37,264 nucleotides of DNA from Pseudomonadota bacterium (GCA_021816775.1 JAKAXA010000035.1:1-37264), one strand, 5' to 3'; shown: positions 1-9,903, counted from the stretch's first letter. Program-made: numbers and translations. The notes: generated from the sequence alone by a model not told the origin.

Positions 1-17
1 TCACCATCCCGCATGAT

Positions 18-125
18 GATCGATCCACCCCATCCCCAAGACCGACCGCCGTCCTCGGCAGCCCCAGGCTCACACCTCGCTGGAATCACGCCCCCTGCTC
101 CAGGCTCATACCTCGTTGGACAAGA
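18..125. repeat. Left terminal repeat with two 36-bp units
   Basis: A 21-bp segment at 64-84 recurs at 100-120 with two mismatches, a period of 36 bp. It reads CCAGGCTCAyACCTCGyTGGA on the plus strand. The segment at 90-113 is present exactly, inverted, at 37174-37197. A GATCGATCCACCC segment at 18-30 is also inverted at 37222-37234. The stretch lies upstream of the first credible start codon at 220, so it is intergenic. It looks like a short interspersed repeat of this genome. No transposase or attachment-site partner is visible. Confidence 0.75.
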
Positions 126-219
126 CTCCGATGCGTCTCGCGCCCGGGCGCGGTGTTACCATCCGCCCTGCGAGGCGCCCGACGGGCCCGACACAATCCA
201 GGCACAGGAGACACTGCCG

Positions 220-543
220 ATGCTGATCGTCACCACCGAGAACGTCCCCGGCTATCGGGTCACGTCCGTCAAGGGTCAGGTGTTCGGCGTCGTGGTGCGC
301 AGCCGCGGCCTGGCCGGAAATCTGATGGCGGGCCTGCGCTCGCTCGCCGGCGGCGAGATCTCCGAATACACCCAGCTGCTCGAGGAGGCGCGCCGCCACG
401 CGGTGGACCGCATGATCAAGAACGCCACGCTCATGCAGGCGAACGCCGTGGTCATGATGCGATTCGACTCCTCGGAGATCGGCCAGACCATGAGCGAGAT
501 CGTCGCCTACGGCACGGCCGTCGTGATCGAGCCCGCCGCGTGA
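220..543 (+). CDS. ybjQ: YbjQ/UPF0145 family protein
   Basis: This 107-residue protein matches the YbjQ (UPF0145) family along its whole length. It has the opening MLIVTTENVPGY, the G-V-V-V-R-S-R-G segment, the G-E-I-S-E-Y-T stretch followed by R-x3-A-x-D-R-M, and the closing A-N-A-V-V-M-M-R-F-D motif. The family forms small oligomeric rings and its biochemical role is unknown. I chose the ATG at 220 because AGGAG sits nine bases upstream and family members begin at this Met. The frame is open further upstream, but that part runs through the terminal repeat and is not protein-like. The last codons overlap the GTG start of the next gene, so the two are probably translationally coupled. Confidence 0.93.
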   Translation: MLIVTTENVPGYRVTSVKGQVFGVVVRSRGLAGNLMAGLRSLAGGEISEYTQLLEEARRHAVDRMIKNATLMQANAVVMMRFDSSEIGQTMSEIVAYGTAVVIEPAA

Positions 544-836
544 GACTGCGCACCGCGATCCTGGCACTCAGTGCGCTCGTGGCGCTCGTCGGGGCAGGTC
601 AGCTGCTGTGGGGACGCGGGGCGAGCGGCGCGGAGTTGCTCGCGCTCGGTGCGCTGGGAATCCTCGGCACGGTCTTCGAGCGGTGGCGCTACCGCAAGCA
701 CCTGCCGCCCTCGGCCCGCTGGGAACCGACCGCAGAGCGGTTCGAAGACCCCGCCACGGGCGAGGTCATGGAGGTTCTCTACGACCCGGTGAGCGGCGAG
801 CGGCGCTACGAGCCGGTGAACCGCCGCGCGTCCTGA
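540..836 (+). CDS. Small membrane protein, unknown function
   Basis: This 98-residue protein starts at a GTG that overlaps the TGA of ybjQ (GTGA). Two hydrophobic stretches lie near the N-terminus, about residues 5-24 and 32-45, joined by a short G/A/S-rich turn. They are followed by R-W-R-Y-R-K-H and a soluble C-terminal half with a D-P-A-T-G-E-V-M-E-V-L-Y-D-P motif. This predicts a two-pass inner-membrane hairpin with a cytoplasmic tail. I do not recognise the family. The four-base overlap with ybjQ suggests co-translation and perhaps a shared membrane-related role, which is inference. The gene converges on acs, with 13 bases between the stops. Confidence 0.75.
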   Translation: MRLRTAILALSALVALVGAGQLLWGRGASGAELLALGALGILGTVFERWRYRKHLPPSARWEPTAERFEDPATGEVMEVLYDPVSGERRYEPVNRRAS

Positions 837-849
837 GTCGCGGCGCGCC

Positions 850-3216
<2,367 letters not shown>

Positions 3217-3268
3217 GGTAGCCCCCCATTGGATCCTGGTGCCGAGCATAGCCGAAGCACGCGTGAAT

Positions 3269-4201
3269 TCATGCCAGACCGTGCTCGCCGGCCGCCTCCC
3301 GGGAGCCGCCGGACGCGGCGGCGAGCGCCGCCAGACGCTCGCCCTGGCGGCGCAGCAGCGGCCCGAAGCCCAGCCGGTCGTAGAGCGAGCCGAGCGCCGC
3401 CAGATCCGGCACGCGCGGGCGCAGCTCCTCGGGCCCGGCCTCGAGCGGCATGTCGCACACGATGCGCGTCAGACGGCGCGCCAGATAGACCGCCTCGCGG
3501 TGCTCGCGCAACCGCTCGCGCAGCTCCCGCCCCCCGCGCAGCCCGAGCGAAGGAACCCGGCCGAGCCCTGCGAACAGCTCATCGAGGGAGCCGAACGCGC
3601 GCATCAGCGCCGATGCGGTCTTCGGCCCGACGCCCGGGACGCCCGGTATGTTGTCCGAGGTATCGCCGGTAAGCGCCAGGTAATCGGCGAAGCGCTCCGG
3701 CGCCACTCCGAAGTGCCGCTCGACGTCGCGGTAGCCCAGCTGGCCGCGCGCCCCGAAGTCCCAGTACAGGTCGCCGTCGCGCACCAGCTGGGCGAGGTCC
3801 TTGTCGCGGGTGATGAATGCCGAGTGCACGCCGTGCGGGCGCATCCGCTGCGCAAGCGTGCCGATCAGATCATCGGCCTCGTAATGCGAGTCGACGAACA
3901 CCGCCAGTCCCAGCCGCGCGCACAGCTCCCGGCAGTAATCGAACTGCACCGCCAGGTCCGGCGGTGCCGGCTCGCGGTTGGCCTTGTAGGGCGGATAAAT
4001 CTCGTTGCGGTAGGAGGTGGGGCGGCGCCGGTCGAAGGCGACCGCCACGAACTGCGGCCGGGTCCGCTCGAGAAGGTCGCCGAGAAAGCGGGCGAACCCG
4101 AACACGGCGTGCACGGGGCGCCGCTCGGCATCGAGCATCTCGGGCAGCGGCGAGTGGTAGGCGCGGAAGACGTAGACCGAGGCGTCGATGAGATAAAGCA
4201 A
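3269..4201 (-). CDS. 5'-3' exonuclease, stand-alone (PolA N-terminal/Xni type)
   Basis: This 310-residue protein is the flap-endonuclease/5'-3' exonuclease domain without a polymerase. Motifs are [14 protein letters not shown] near the N-terminus (first metal Asp), the [10 protein letters not shown] and Y-P-x-Y-K-A-N-R helical-arch region, [21 protein letters not shown], and the DNA-binding helix-three-turn-helix [18 protein letters not shown]. It probably removes 5' flaps or RNA primers. The start is a TTG at 4201: no upstream ATG fits, GAGGGG lies ten bases before the TTG, and the conserved L-Y-L-I-D-A-S begins immediately. The family includes xni (ygdG); I leave the symbol blank because single-domain homologues differ. 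It lies downstream of HNH on the same strand with a 52-bp gap. Confidence 0.92.
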   Translation of the reverse strand: MLYLIDASVYVFRAYHSPLPEMLDAERRPVHAVFGFARFLGDLLERTRPQFVAVAFDRRRPTSYRNEIYPPYKANREPAPPDLAVQFDYCRELCARLGLAVFVDSHYEADDLIGTLAQRMRPHGVHSAFITRDKDLAQLVRDGDLYWDFGARGQLGYRDVERHFGVAPERFADYLALTGDTSDNIPGVPGVGPKTASALMRAFGSLDELFAGLGRVPSLGLRGGRELRERLREHREAVYLARRLTRIVCDMPLEAGPEELRPRVPDLAALGSLYDRLGFGPLLRRQGERLAALAAASGGSREAAGEHGLA

Positions 4202-4253
4202 AGTTCGCGATCCCCTCGTGCCCGCCCCGGCGCAGCGCGCCGTGCGCGCGCGC

Positions 4254-4925
4254 TCAGCTCAGCCAGCGCTGGATGCGGTCGTGCAGCGGACTGGTGCGCG
4301 GGAAGTGCGCCAGCAGGTACTCCATCTGGTCGGCGAGCACGCGCCGGCCCTTGAGGAAGATGTACTCGGCGTACGTCGGGGTGAACGGCACGGCGACCAA
4401 CTGCATCTTGGCCTGCTCGGGCGTGCGCGAGGCCTTCTGGTTGTTGCAGCGCCGGCAGGCGGTCACCACGTTGGTCCAGGTATCGAGCCCGCCCTGGCTG
4501 AACGGGCGGATGTGATCGCGCGAGAGGTCCCGGGTCGGAAAACGCAGCCCGCAGTACATGCAGATGTGCGCATCGCGGCGGAACAGCGTCTGGTTGTTCA
4601 GCGGCGGCACATAGTCATGGCGGGTGCTGCCGGGATTGCCGGTATGACCCACCGTGGCCACGATGGAATTGATCTCGAGCACCGTGCGCCGCCCGGTGAG
4701 CGCGTTCACCCCGCCGAACAGGGTGTAGAGGCGGCTGCCGCAGGTGTAGGCCACCTGCTCCTGGGTGTAGAGCCGGGCCGCCTCGCGATAATCGATCCAC
4801 TCGAGCGGCATCCCCGAGACGTCCGTGCGCAGCACGAGTTGCGAGAGCCCGCGCACCGTCCCCGCCGGGATGATCCGCAAGTCATCGTTCGTGCCGTGGT
4901 CGGCTCGCTCGAGGTCTATGCCCAT
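4254..4925 (-). CDS. HNH endonuclease family protein
   Basis: This protein has 223 residues from the ATG at 4925, or 224 from the adjacent ATG at 4928. The C-terminal half carries a zinc-ribbon HNH nuclease: C-M-Y-C-G, then L-S-R-D-H-I-R-P (first His of HNH), W-T-N-V-V (Asn), and A-C-R-R-C-N-N-Q-K, with a four-Cys zinc site. The N-terminal half (LVLRTDVSGMPLEWIDYREAARLY) is typical of the chromosomal McrA-like HNH proteins widespread in proteobacteria. Their substrate is not established. The frame stays open to a TTG at 4994, but that extension has AT-rich codons unlike the gene and I exclude it. There is no phage or intron context. It is divergent from pntAA. Confidence 0.88.
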   Translation of the reverse strand: MGIDLERADHGTNDDLRIIPAGTVRGLSQLVLRTDVSGMPLEWIDYREAARLYTQEQVAYTCGSRLYTLFGGVNALTGRRTVLEINSIVATVGHTGNPGSTRHDYVPPLNNQTLFRRDAHICMYCGLRFPTRDLSRDHIRPFSQGGLDTWTNVVTACRRCNNQKASRTPEQAKMQLVAVPFTPTYAEYIFLKGRRVLADQMEYLLAHFPRTSPLHDRIQRWLS

Positions 4926-5045
4926 CATGGCTAGTTTAAGATAAAGCAAGGAGATACGTGAGTTCAACGTCACAAGGTTTAGGGTAGACTGCAAAAAGAC
5001 CGGTACCCGGCCTGTGGGGCGGACGGCGGTCTGAAAGGGCCTTTG
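4926..5045. promoter_or_regulatory. Divergent promoter region between HNH gene and pntAA
   Basis: This 120-bp gap is clearly more AT-rich than its flanks. On the minus strand TTGAAC lies 17-18 bases from TTATCT/TATCTT, and the ATG at 4925/4928 follows about nine bases later. The HNH message would therefore have almost no leader; no Shine-Dalgarno is visible there. On the plus strand GGGTAGACT (TAGACT at 4985-4990), with TTCAAC at 4963-4968, is a plausible -10/-35 pair for the pnt operon. Both are read by eye against the sigma-70 consensus. Confidence 0.4.
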
Positions 5046-6167
5046 ATGCCAATCACAATCGGCGCGCTACGCGAGAGCGCCGCGCGCGAGACGCGCGTCA
5101 GCCTGGTGCCCGAAGTGGCCGATAAATTCGTGCGGCTGGGCGCGCGCATCCTGCTCGAGCGCGGCGCCGGAGAGCGCGCCCAGTTCCCCGACTCCGCCTA
5201 TCGGGGTGTCGAGTGGACGGACGCTGCCGGGGTGCTCGCGCGCGCGCAGGTGCTGCTCACGGTGCAGCCGCTCAGCCTCGCGCAGATCGGTGCGCTCGCG
5301 GCGGGCTCGGTGCTGGCCGGCTTCCTGCAGCCCTACGCGCGCCGCGATGAGGTGCTCGCCCTCAAGAACGGCGGCATCACCAGCTTCGCCATGGAGCTGG
5401 TGCCGCGGATCTCGCGGGCGCAGTCGATGGACGCGCTGTCCTCGCAGGCCTCGATCGCCGGCTACAAGGCGGTGTTGATCGCCGCCAATCACCTGCAGAA
5501 ATTCCTGCCCATGCTGACCACGGCAGCCGGCACCATCCGGCCGGCCCAGGTGCTCGTCATCGGCGCGGGCGTCGCCGGCCTGCAGGCGATCGCCACGGCG
5601 CGGCGGCTGGGCGCGGTGGTGGAGGCGTACGACGTGCGCGGCGCCACGCGCGAGCAGGTCCGCTCCCTCGGCGCCAAGTTCGTCGACACCGGGGTCAGCG
5701 CCGAGGGCGCCGGCGGCTATGCGCGCGAGCTGACCGAGGAGGAGAAGCGCAAGCAGCAGGAAGTGCTCGAGGCGCGCATCGCCGTCGCCGATGCGCTGAT
5801 CAGCACCGCGGCCGTGCCGGGACGGCCCGCCCCGAAGATCATCCCGCGCGCCGCCGTCGAGCGCATGCGGCCCGGCTCGGTCATCGTCGACACCGCCGCC
5901 GAGCAGGGCGGCAACTGCGAGCTGACGCGCGCCGGGGAGACCGTCGTGCACCAGGGCGTGCGGGTGATCGGGCCGGTGAACCTGGCGGCCGAGCTCGCCT
6001 ACAACGCCAGCGAGATGTACGCGCGCAACCTGCTGAACTTCCTCGCGCCGGCGCTGAAGGAAGGCGAGCTCGCCATCGATTGGAACGACGAGGTGTTCGC
6101 CAAGGCGTGCCTGACGCACGGCGGCGAGATCCGTCACGAGCCGACACGTCAGTCGGTGACAGGCTGA
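5046..6167 (+). CDS. pntAA: NAD(P) transhydrogenase subunit alpha, part 1
   Basis: This 373-residue soluble NAD(H)-binding domain (domain I) belongs to the proton-translocating transhydrogenase. The enzyme transfers hydride from NADH to NADP+ using the proton gradient. The N-terminus has the alanine-dehydrogenase-like R-E-x4-E-T-R-V-S-L-V-P-E motif. The Rossmann motif is VLVIGAGVAGLQAI near residue 175, followed by EAYDVR, and TAAVPGRPAPKII lies later. The ATG at 5046 is preceded by AAAGGG. Unlike E. coli, where pntA is a single fused gene, the alpha subunit is split here into pntAA and pntAB, as in alphaproteobacteria. The next gene starts 23 bases downstream. Confidence 0.97.
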   Translation: MPITIGALRESAARETRVSLVPEVADKFVRLGARILLERGAGERAQFPDSAYRGVEWTDAAGVLARAQVLLTVQPLSLAQIGALAAGSVLAGFLQPYARRDEVLALKNGGITSFAMELVPRISRAQSMDALSSQASIAGYKAVLIAANHLQKFLPMLTTAAGTIRPAQVLVIGAGVAGLQAIATARRLGAVVEAYDVRGATREQVRSLGAKFVDTGVSAEGAGGYARELTEEEKRKQQEVLEARIAVADALISTAAVPGRPAPKIIPRAAVERMRPGSVIVDTAAEQGGNCELTRAGETVVHQGVRVIGPVNLAAELAYNASEMYARNLLNFLAPALKEGELAIDWNDEVFAKACLTHGGEIRHEPTRQSVTG

Positions 6168-6190
6168 GGCACGCGGGGGGAGGGACGGTC

Positions 6191-6493
6191 ATGACCGGAA
6201 TCGTTGCGCTCTACATCTTCATGCTCGCGGCCTTCACCGGCTACGAGGTCATCTCGCGGGTGCCGGTGATCCTGCACACGCCGCTGATGTCGGGCTCCAA
6301 TTTCGTGCACGGCATCGTGCTGGTCGGCGCCATGGTCGCGCTCGGCGCCGCGCATACGCCGCTCGAGAAGACCATCGGCTTCATCGGCGTGCTGCTGGCC
6401 GCAGGCAACGTGGTCGGCGGCTACGTCTCCACCGAGCGCATGCTCGAGATGTTCAAGTCCAGCCAGGACAAGAGGAAGGGCGGCCGGGCATGA
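6191..6493 (+). CDS. pntAB: NAD(P) transhydrogenase subunit alpha, part 2
   Basis: This 100-residue protein is the membrane part of the split alpha subunit and contributes helices to the proton channel (domain II). Three hydrophobic segments are visible: residues 4-20, a stretch after the S-G-S-N-F-V-H-G-I-V-L-V-G-A motif, and I-G-F-I-G-V-L-L-A-A-G-N-V-V-G-G-Y. The last is followed by the T-x-R-M-L-x-M-F ending that is typical of this subunit. A strong GGGGAGGGA Shine-Dalgarno precedes the ATG at 6191. The stop overlaps the pntB start by four bases (ATGA at 6490-6493), indicating translational coupling for stoichiometric assembly. Confidence 0.96.
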   Translation: MTGIVALYIFMLAAFTGYEVISRVPVILHTPLMSGSNFVHGIVLVGAMVALGAAHTPLEKTIGFIGVLLAAGNVVGGYVSTERMLEMFKSSQDKRKGGRA

Positions 6494-7884
6494 GCGCACT
6501 CTCGCCTTCGCTGACGCACGAGCTGATCCAGGCGGCGTACTTCATCGCCGCGCTGCTGTTCATCGTCGGCCTGAAGCGCATGAGCTCGCCGAAGGGCGCG
6601 CGCGGCGGCATCGTGTGGGCCGGCGTCGGCATGCTGATCGCCAGCCTCATCACCTTCCTCTGGCCGGGGATGCGCAACGACATCCTCATCCTCGTCGCCA
6701 TCTTCATCGGCGGCGTCGCGGCCTGGTGGAGCGGCAAACGCGTGTCCATGACCGCGATGCCGCAGATGGTGGCGCTCTACAACGGCATGGGCGGCGGAGC
6801 CGCCGCCGCCATCGCCTGCCAGGAGCTCGTGCGCGGCCGGCCGATCGCCGGCGCCCCGGCGGTGCTGGCGGTCACGGGCGCCATCATCGGCGCGGTCTCC
6901 TTCTCCGGCAGCCTCATCGCCTTCGCGAAACTCCAGGGCCTGATCGGCAAGTCCCTGCGCTACGGCGCCCAGCAAGCGGTCAATTCCGTGATGCTGCTCG
7001 CCACGCTCGCGCTCGGCGGGTGGATCGTGGCGCTGCACGGCGCGGCGCCCCTGTGGATGGTGAGCGCGTTCTTCGCGCTCGCGCTCCTGGTCGGCATTCT
7101 CATCACGCTGCCCATCGGCGGCGCCGACATGCCGGTGGTCATTTCGCTGTACAACGCCTGCACCGGCCTCGCGGTGGCCTTCGAGGGCTTCGTGCTCGCC
7201 AATGCCGCCATGATCATCGCCGGCATGGTGGTGGGCGCGGCTGGCACGCTGCTCACGCAGTTGATGGCCAAGGCGATGAACCGCTCGCTCGCGAACGTGC
7301 TGTTCAGCAACTTCGGCGAAGTCTCGGTCCAGGGCGAGGAGGTCTCCGGCGCGCTCAAGCCCATCGACACGCCGGACGCCGCCGTGATGCTGGCTTACGC
7401 GCAGAAGGTCATTGTGGTGCCCGGCTACGGCATGGCGGTCGCACAGGCGCAGCACAAGATCTGGGAGCTGTGTCAGCTGCTGATCGACCGTGGCGTCACG
7501 GTCCGCTTCGCCATCCATCCGGTCGCCGGACGCATGCCCGGGCACATGAACGTCCTGCTCGCCGAGGCCGGCGTGCCCTACGACCTGATCGGCGACCTGG
7601 AGGAGATCAACGGCGAGTTCGAAACCGCCGACGTGGCGCTCATCATCGGCGCCAACGACGTCGTCAATCCGGTGGCGCGCACCGACAAATCGAGCCCCAT
7701 TTACGGCATGCCGATCCTGAACGCCGACCGGGCCAAGAACGTCATCGTCATCAAGCGGGGCAAGGGCGCAGGATTTTCCGGGATCGAGAACGCGCTTTTC
7801 TATCTCGACAACACCCGCATGCTCTACGGCGACGCGCAGAAAGCGGGCGCCGAGCTGATCCAGGCCGTCAAGGCGCTCGATTAG
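6490..7884 (+). CDS. pntB: NAD(P) transhydrogenase subunit beta
   Basis: This 464-residue subunit holds the remaining membrane helices and the NADP(H)-binding domain III. The first 280 or so residues contain about eight or nine hydrophobic segments. The C-terminal domain shows the NADP-site motifs GYGMAVAQAQ, H-P-V-A-G-R-M-P-G-H-M-N-V-L-L-A-E-A, GANDVVNPVAR, Y-G-M-P-I-L, and KRGKGAGFSGIENALFY. Length and motifs match the family. With pntAA and pntAB it forms a complete, apparently functional operon that supplies NADPH, possibly feeding the glutathione reductase at 28460-29806. It converges on the DUF3106 gene with 13 bases between stops. Confidence 0.97.
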   Translation: MSALSPSLTHELIQAAYFIAALLFIVGLKRMSSPKGARGGIVWAGVGMLIASLITFLWPGMRNDILILVAIFIGGVAAWWSGKRVSMTAMPQMVALYNGMGGGAAAAIACQELVRGRPIAGAPAVLAVTGAIIGAVSFSGSLIAFAKLQGLIGKSLRYGAQQAVNSVMLLATLALGGWIVALHGAAPLWMVSAFFALALLVGILITLPIGGADMPVVISLYNACTGLAVAFEGFVLANAAMIIAGMVVGAAGTLLTQLMAKAMNRSLANVLFSNFGEVSVQGEEVSGALKPIDTPDAAVMLAYAQKVIVVPGYGMAVAQAQHKIWELCQLLIDRGVTVRFAIHPVAGRMPGHMNVLLAEAGVPYDLIGDLEEINGEFETADVALIIGANDVVNPVARTDKSSPIYGMPILNADRAKNVIVIKRGKGAGFSGIENALFYLDNTRMLYGDAQKAGAELIQAVKALD

Positions 7885-7897
7885 GCCACGCCGCGCG

Positions 7898-8551
7898 TCA
7901 CCGCCACGGCGGGTTCGGCGGGCCGCCGCGGGGCATGGGCGGCACGCCCCCCATCCCGCCCATGCCGCCCAGGCGCCCGCCGGGTCCCGGCATGGCGCCG
8001 AAGCGCCTCGGCCCGAAGCGCGGGACGCCCGGCATCGGGCCCATCTGGCGCATCTGCTGTCGCTGGATCTGCCGCATCATCCGTTGCCGCATGTGCTCGA
8101 TCATGCTCTGCCGCTCGGCGGGGGTGGCCAGGCGCCAGCGCTCGCGCAGCATCCGCCGCCGCCACCTCGGCAGTCGCTCGAAGGCGTGGAAGCTGCGCCG
8201 GATCGCCGCGCGCTGCCGCGCCGGCAGCGCGCGGAACTGCCGCCAGCGGCGCCGCAGCAGCTGGCGCTGCTGTGGCGTCATCTGGCGCCATTGGTGGAAG
8301 CGCTGCTGCGCCTTGTGCCGCTCGGCCGGCGTCATGTGCAGCCAGATGCGGCTGCCGCGCGCCAACGCGCGCTGGCGGGCCGGCGGCAGCTGCCCCCAGC
8401 GGGCGCTCAGCGCCCCGAGCAGCCGCTGCTGCGCGGGCGCCAACGCCGACCAGGGCACTCCCGCGCCCCCCTGCGCCGATTGGGCGAGCGCCCAGGCCGG
8501 CGTCACCGCCAGCACCAGTGCAAGAATCACGGCGCGCCAGGTCCGGGTCAT
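7898..8551 (-). CDS. Exported DUF3106 repeat protein
   Basis: This 217-residue protein has a clear signal peptide (M-T-R-T-W-R then a hydrophobic core, cleavage after A-L-A). It then shows tandem 18-residue units of the form (L/M)-(A/P/T)-P-x-x-(Q/R)-R-x10-(Q/H/A/R), starting at L-A-P-A-Q-Q-R, L-P-P-A-R-Q-R, M-T-P-A-E-R-H, M-T-P-Q-Q-R-Q and L-P-A-R-Q-R-A, with two less regular units after. This is the DUF3106 pattern. The C-terminal 60 residues are Met/Gly/Pro-rich. It is probably a periplasmic helical protein, loosely reminiscent of Spy/CpxP/ZraP-type stress proteins, but I infer no function. Its ATG shares one base with the stop of the upstream gene (TGATG), so it is coupled to the sigma-factor unit. 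Confidence 0.85.
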   Translation of the reverse strand: MTRTWRAVILALVLAVTPAWALAQSAQGGAGVPWSALAPAQQRLLGALSARWGQLPPARQRALARGSRIWLHMTPAERHKAQQRFHQWRQMTPQQRQLLRRRWRQFRALPARQRAAIRRSFHAFERLPRWRRRMLRERWRLATPAERQSMIEHMRQRMMRQIQRQQMRQMGPMPGVPRFGPRRFGAMPGPGGRLGGMGGMGGVPPMPRGGPPNPPWR

Positions 8552-8850
8552 CAGCTGCGTGCCTTGTGCTTCACCGGCGGCCGGCCGGCAGGCGTTTTGC
8601 TCTTCGCCGGCGCGCGGGGCGCGGGCGCGGGAGAGCCGAGGTTCAGCTGCGACAGGTAGACCATCCAGCGGGCGCCATCGGACTTGCTGCCCTGGTCGGT
8701 CGGATCGCTCTCGCCGAGGAACTCGAGCAGCCCCATCTGAACCTGTTGGTGGGTCTGTGGCCGCGGCGGCGCGGCGGCGCGCGCGCTCGGCGCGAGCGCC
8801 GCTGCCAGAAGCACGGCCGCCGTTGCGCTGCAGCATCGCTCAGCCGCCAT
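8551..8850 (-). CDS. Small exported protein, unknown
   Basis: This 99-residue protein starts at the ATG at 8850, which gives a good signal peptide: M-A-A-E-R-C-C, then an Ala/Leu core, with cleavage near A-R-A. The mature part has a short conserved-looking segment (QVQMGLLEFLGE...WMVYLSQL) and a basic Pro/Lys-rich C-terminus (PAKSKTPAGRPPVKHKARS). I do not recognise the family. It overlaps the upstream DUF3619-like gene by 11 bases and abuts the DUF3106 gene by TGATG. It is therefore an integral member of the sigma-factor operon and presumably acts in the periplasm with the DUF3106 protein (inference). Confidence 0.78.
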   Translation of the reverse strand: MAAERCCSATAAVLLAAALAPSARAAAPPRPQTHQQVQMGLLEFLGESDPTDQGSKSDGARWMVYLSQLNLGSPAPAPRAPAKSKTPAGRPPVKHKARS

Positions 8851-9286
8851 TCGTGTCCGGCTCGTCATCAGCGGCCGCGGCGGAGGCCGGCGCGCTGCGC
8901 GCCTGCGCCGCGGCCCACTCGTAGAACTGCCCGTCGCCGCCCTCGACCAGCGCCAGGCCGTCCCGGTCGGTCAGCAGTGTCATGTCCTGCGCCCTCATCA
9001 CCACGCCGGCGCCGGCGGCAAACGGCGGCGGCGGCGCCGCCGGGCGGGGCCCCAGGACCTGCGCCAGCAGGGCCACCGCGGCGAGCGCGCCGGCGGCCGG
9101 CAGCCAGATGCGCCGCCCCGGCAGGCTCTGGCGCCACGCGCCGCGCCGCTCGCCGGCCTCGACCAGCGCCGCGTGACGCGCCTGGTTCAGGCGCGAGCGC
9201 ACCCGGCCGCTCGCCGCGTCCGCCTCGCGCTGCAGCAGCTCGCCGAGCTGCCGCTCGAATGCCGCCAGTTCGTGACGCTCGCTCAT
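8840..9286 (-). CDS. DUF3619-like membrane protein, putative anti-sigma factor
   Basis: This 148-residue protein has an N-terminal cytoplasmic helix-rich region (MSERHELAAFERQLGELL...SRLNQAR), a single membrane segment around residues 60-80 (W-L-P-A-A-G-A-L-A-A-V-A-L-L-A), and a short periplasmic part with D-M-T-L-L-T-D-R-D-G-L-A-L and F-Y-E-W. This architecture and its position directly after an ECF sigma gene match DUF3619-type proteins of beta/gammaproteobacteria. They are usually suspected to be anti-sigma factors, although no zinc-binding ZAS motif is visible here. Its start overlaps the sigma stop by four bases (ATGA at 9283-9286). Confidence 0.75.
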   Translation of the reverse strand: MSERHELAAFERQLGELLQREADAASGRVRSRLNQARHAALVEAGERRGAWRQSLPGRRIWLPAAGALAAVALLAQVLGPRPAAPPPPFAAGAGVVMRAQDMTLLTDRDGLALVEGGDGQFYEWAAAQARSAPASAAAADDEPDTNGG

Positions 9287-9903
9287 TTCAGATCACCCAG
9301 TTGCGCCCGCAGCGCGCGCAGCGCGCGGAAATAATGGGTTTTGACGCTCCCCGGCGAACAGCCCATCGCGTGCGCCGTCTGCGCGACGTCGAGACCCTCG
9401 AGCGTGCGCAGCAGGAAAACCTGCTGCTGGCGCCGCGGCAGCGCGGCGAGCGCCTGCTGCAGCGCCGACATCGTCTCGTCGAGCTCGATGCGCCGCAGGA
9501 CGGGCACCTCCGGGCTCACTGCCGTGGCGAGCGGGTCGTTCGAGCCGTCCGGCTCGGCGGTGAACGGCAGCCATGACATCACCCGATCGCGCACGCTGCG
9601 CCGCCGCTGCAGGTCGCGAATCCGATTCTCCAGAATCCGGTAGAACAGCGGCTTCCATTGATCGGCGGGCCGATCCGCATAGGCCCGCGCGAGCTGCAGC
9701 ATCGCGTCCTGCACGGCATCGAGGGCATCGTCCTCGTGCCGCAGGGCCGCCTGTGCGATGCGGAACGCCTTCAGTTCAACGCTCGCCAGGAACTGGCCGA
9801 GCGAGTGCTGTACGGTCTGGGCATTCGAATCTGAGCGATCCACGTCGCCGCGTAAGGCAGCCGGCATGCTATAAGGCGACGCGAGCGTAGCAGACTCTGG
9901 CAT
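9283..9903 (-). CDS. ECF-type RNA polymerase sigma factor
   Basis: This 206-residue sigma-70 family protein has region 2 around residues 35-100, including A-x2-D-A-x-D-A-V-Q-D-A-M-L-Q-L and the D-Q-W-K-P-L-F-Y-R-I-L-E-N-R-I-R-D segment. A linker follows. Region 4 has the helix-turn-helix L-P-x-R-Q-Q-Q-V-F-L-L-R...A-Q-T-A-H-A-M-G-C-S-P-G-S-V-K-T-H. It should direct RNA polymerase to a small regulon, probably including its own operon. The start is either the ATG at 9903 or the one at 9867; neither has a clear Shine-Dalgarno, and 9903 is given as the longer option. It heads a four-gene overlapping unit and is divergent from priA. Confidence 0.9.
   Translation of the reverse strand: MPESATLASPYSMPAALRGDVDRSDSNAQTVQHSLGQFLASVELKAFRIAQAALRHEDDALDAVQDAMLQLARAYADRPADQWKPLFYRILENRIRDLQRRRSVRDRVMSWLPFTAEPDGSNDPLATAVSPEVPVLRRIELDETMSALQQALAALPRRQQQVFLLRTLEGLDVAQTAHAMGCSPGSVKTHYFRALRALRAQLGDLK

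Noticed and set aside
61..120. Possible CRISPR repeats (36-bp period)
   Set aside because: There are only two copies, the repeated part is 21 bases with 15-base gaps, and there are no cas genes or further units. A minisatellite-type repeat fits better.
4254..4925. HNH gene as a homing endonuclease or mobile element
   Set aside because: There is no intron, intein, phage or insertion-sequence context, and codon use matches neighbours. It resembles the chromosomal HNH family common in proteobacteria.
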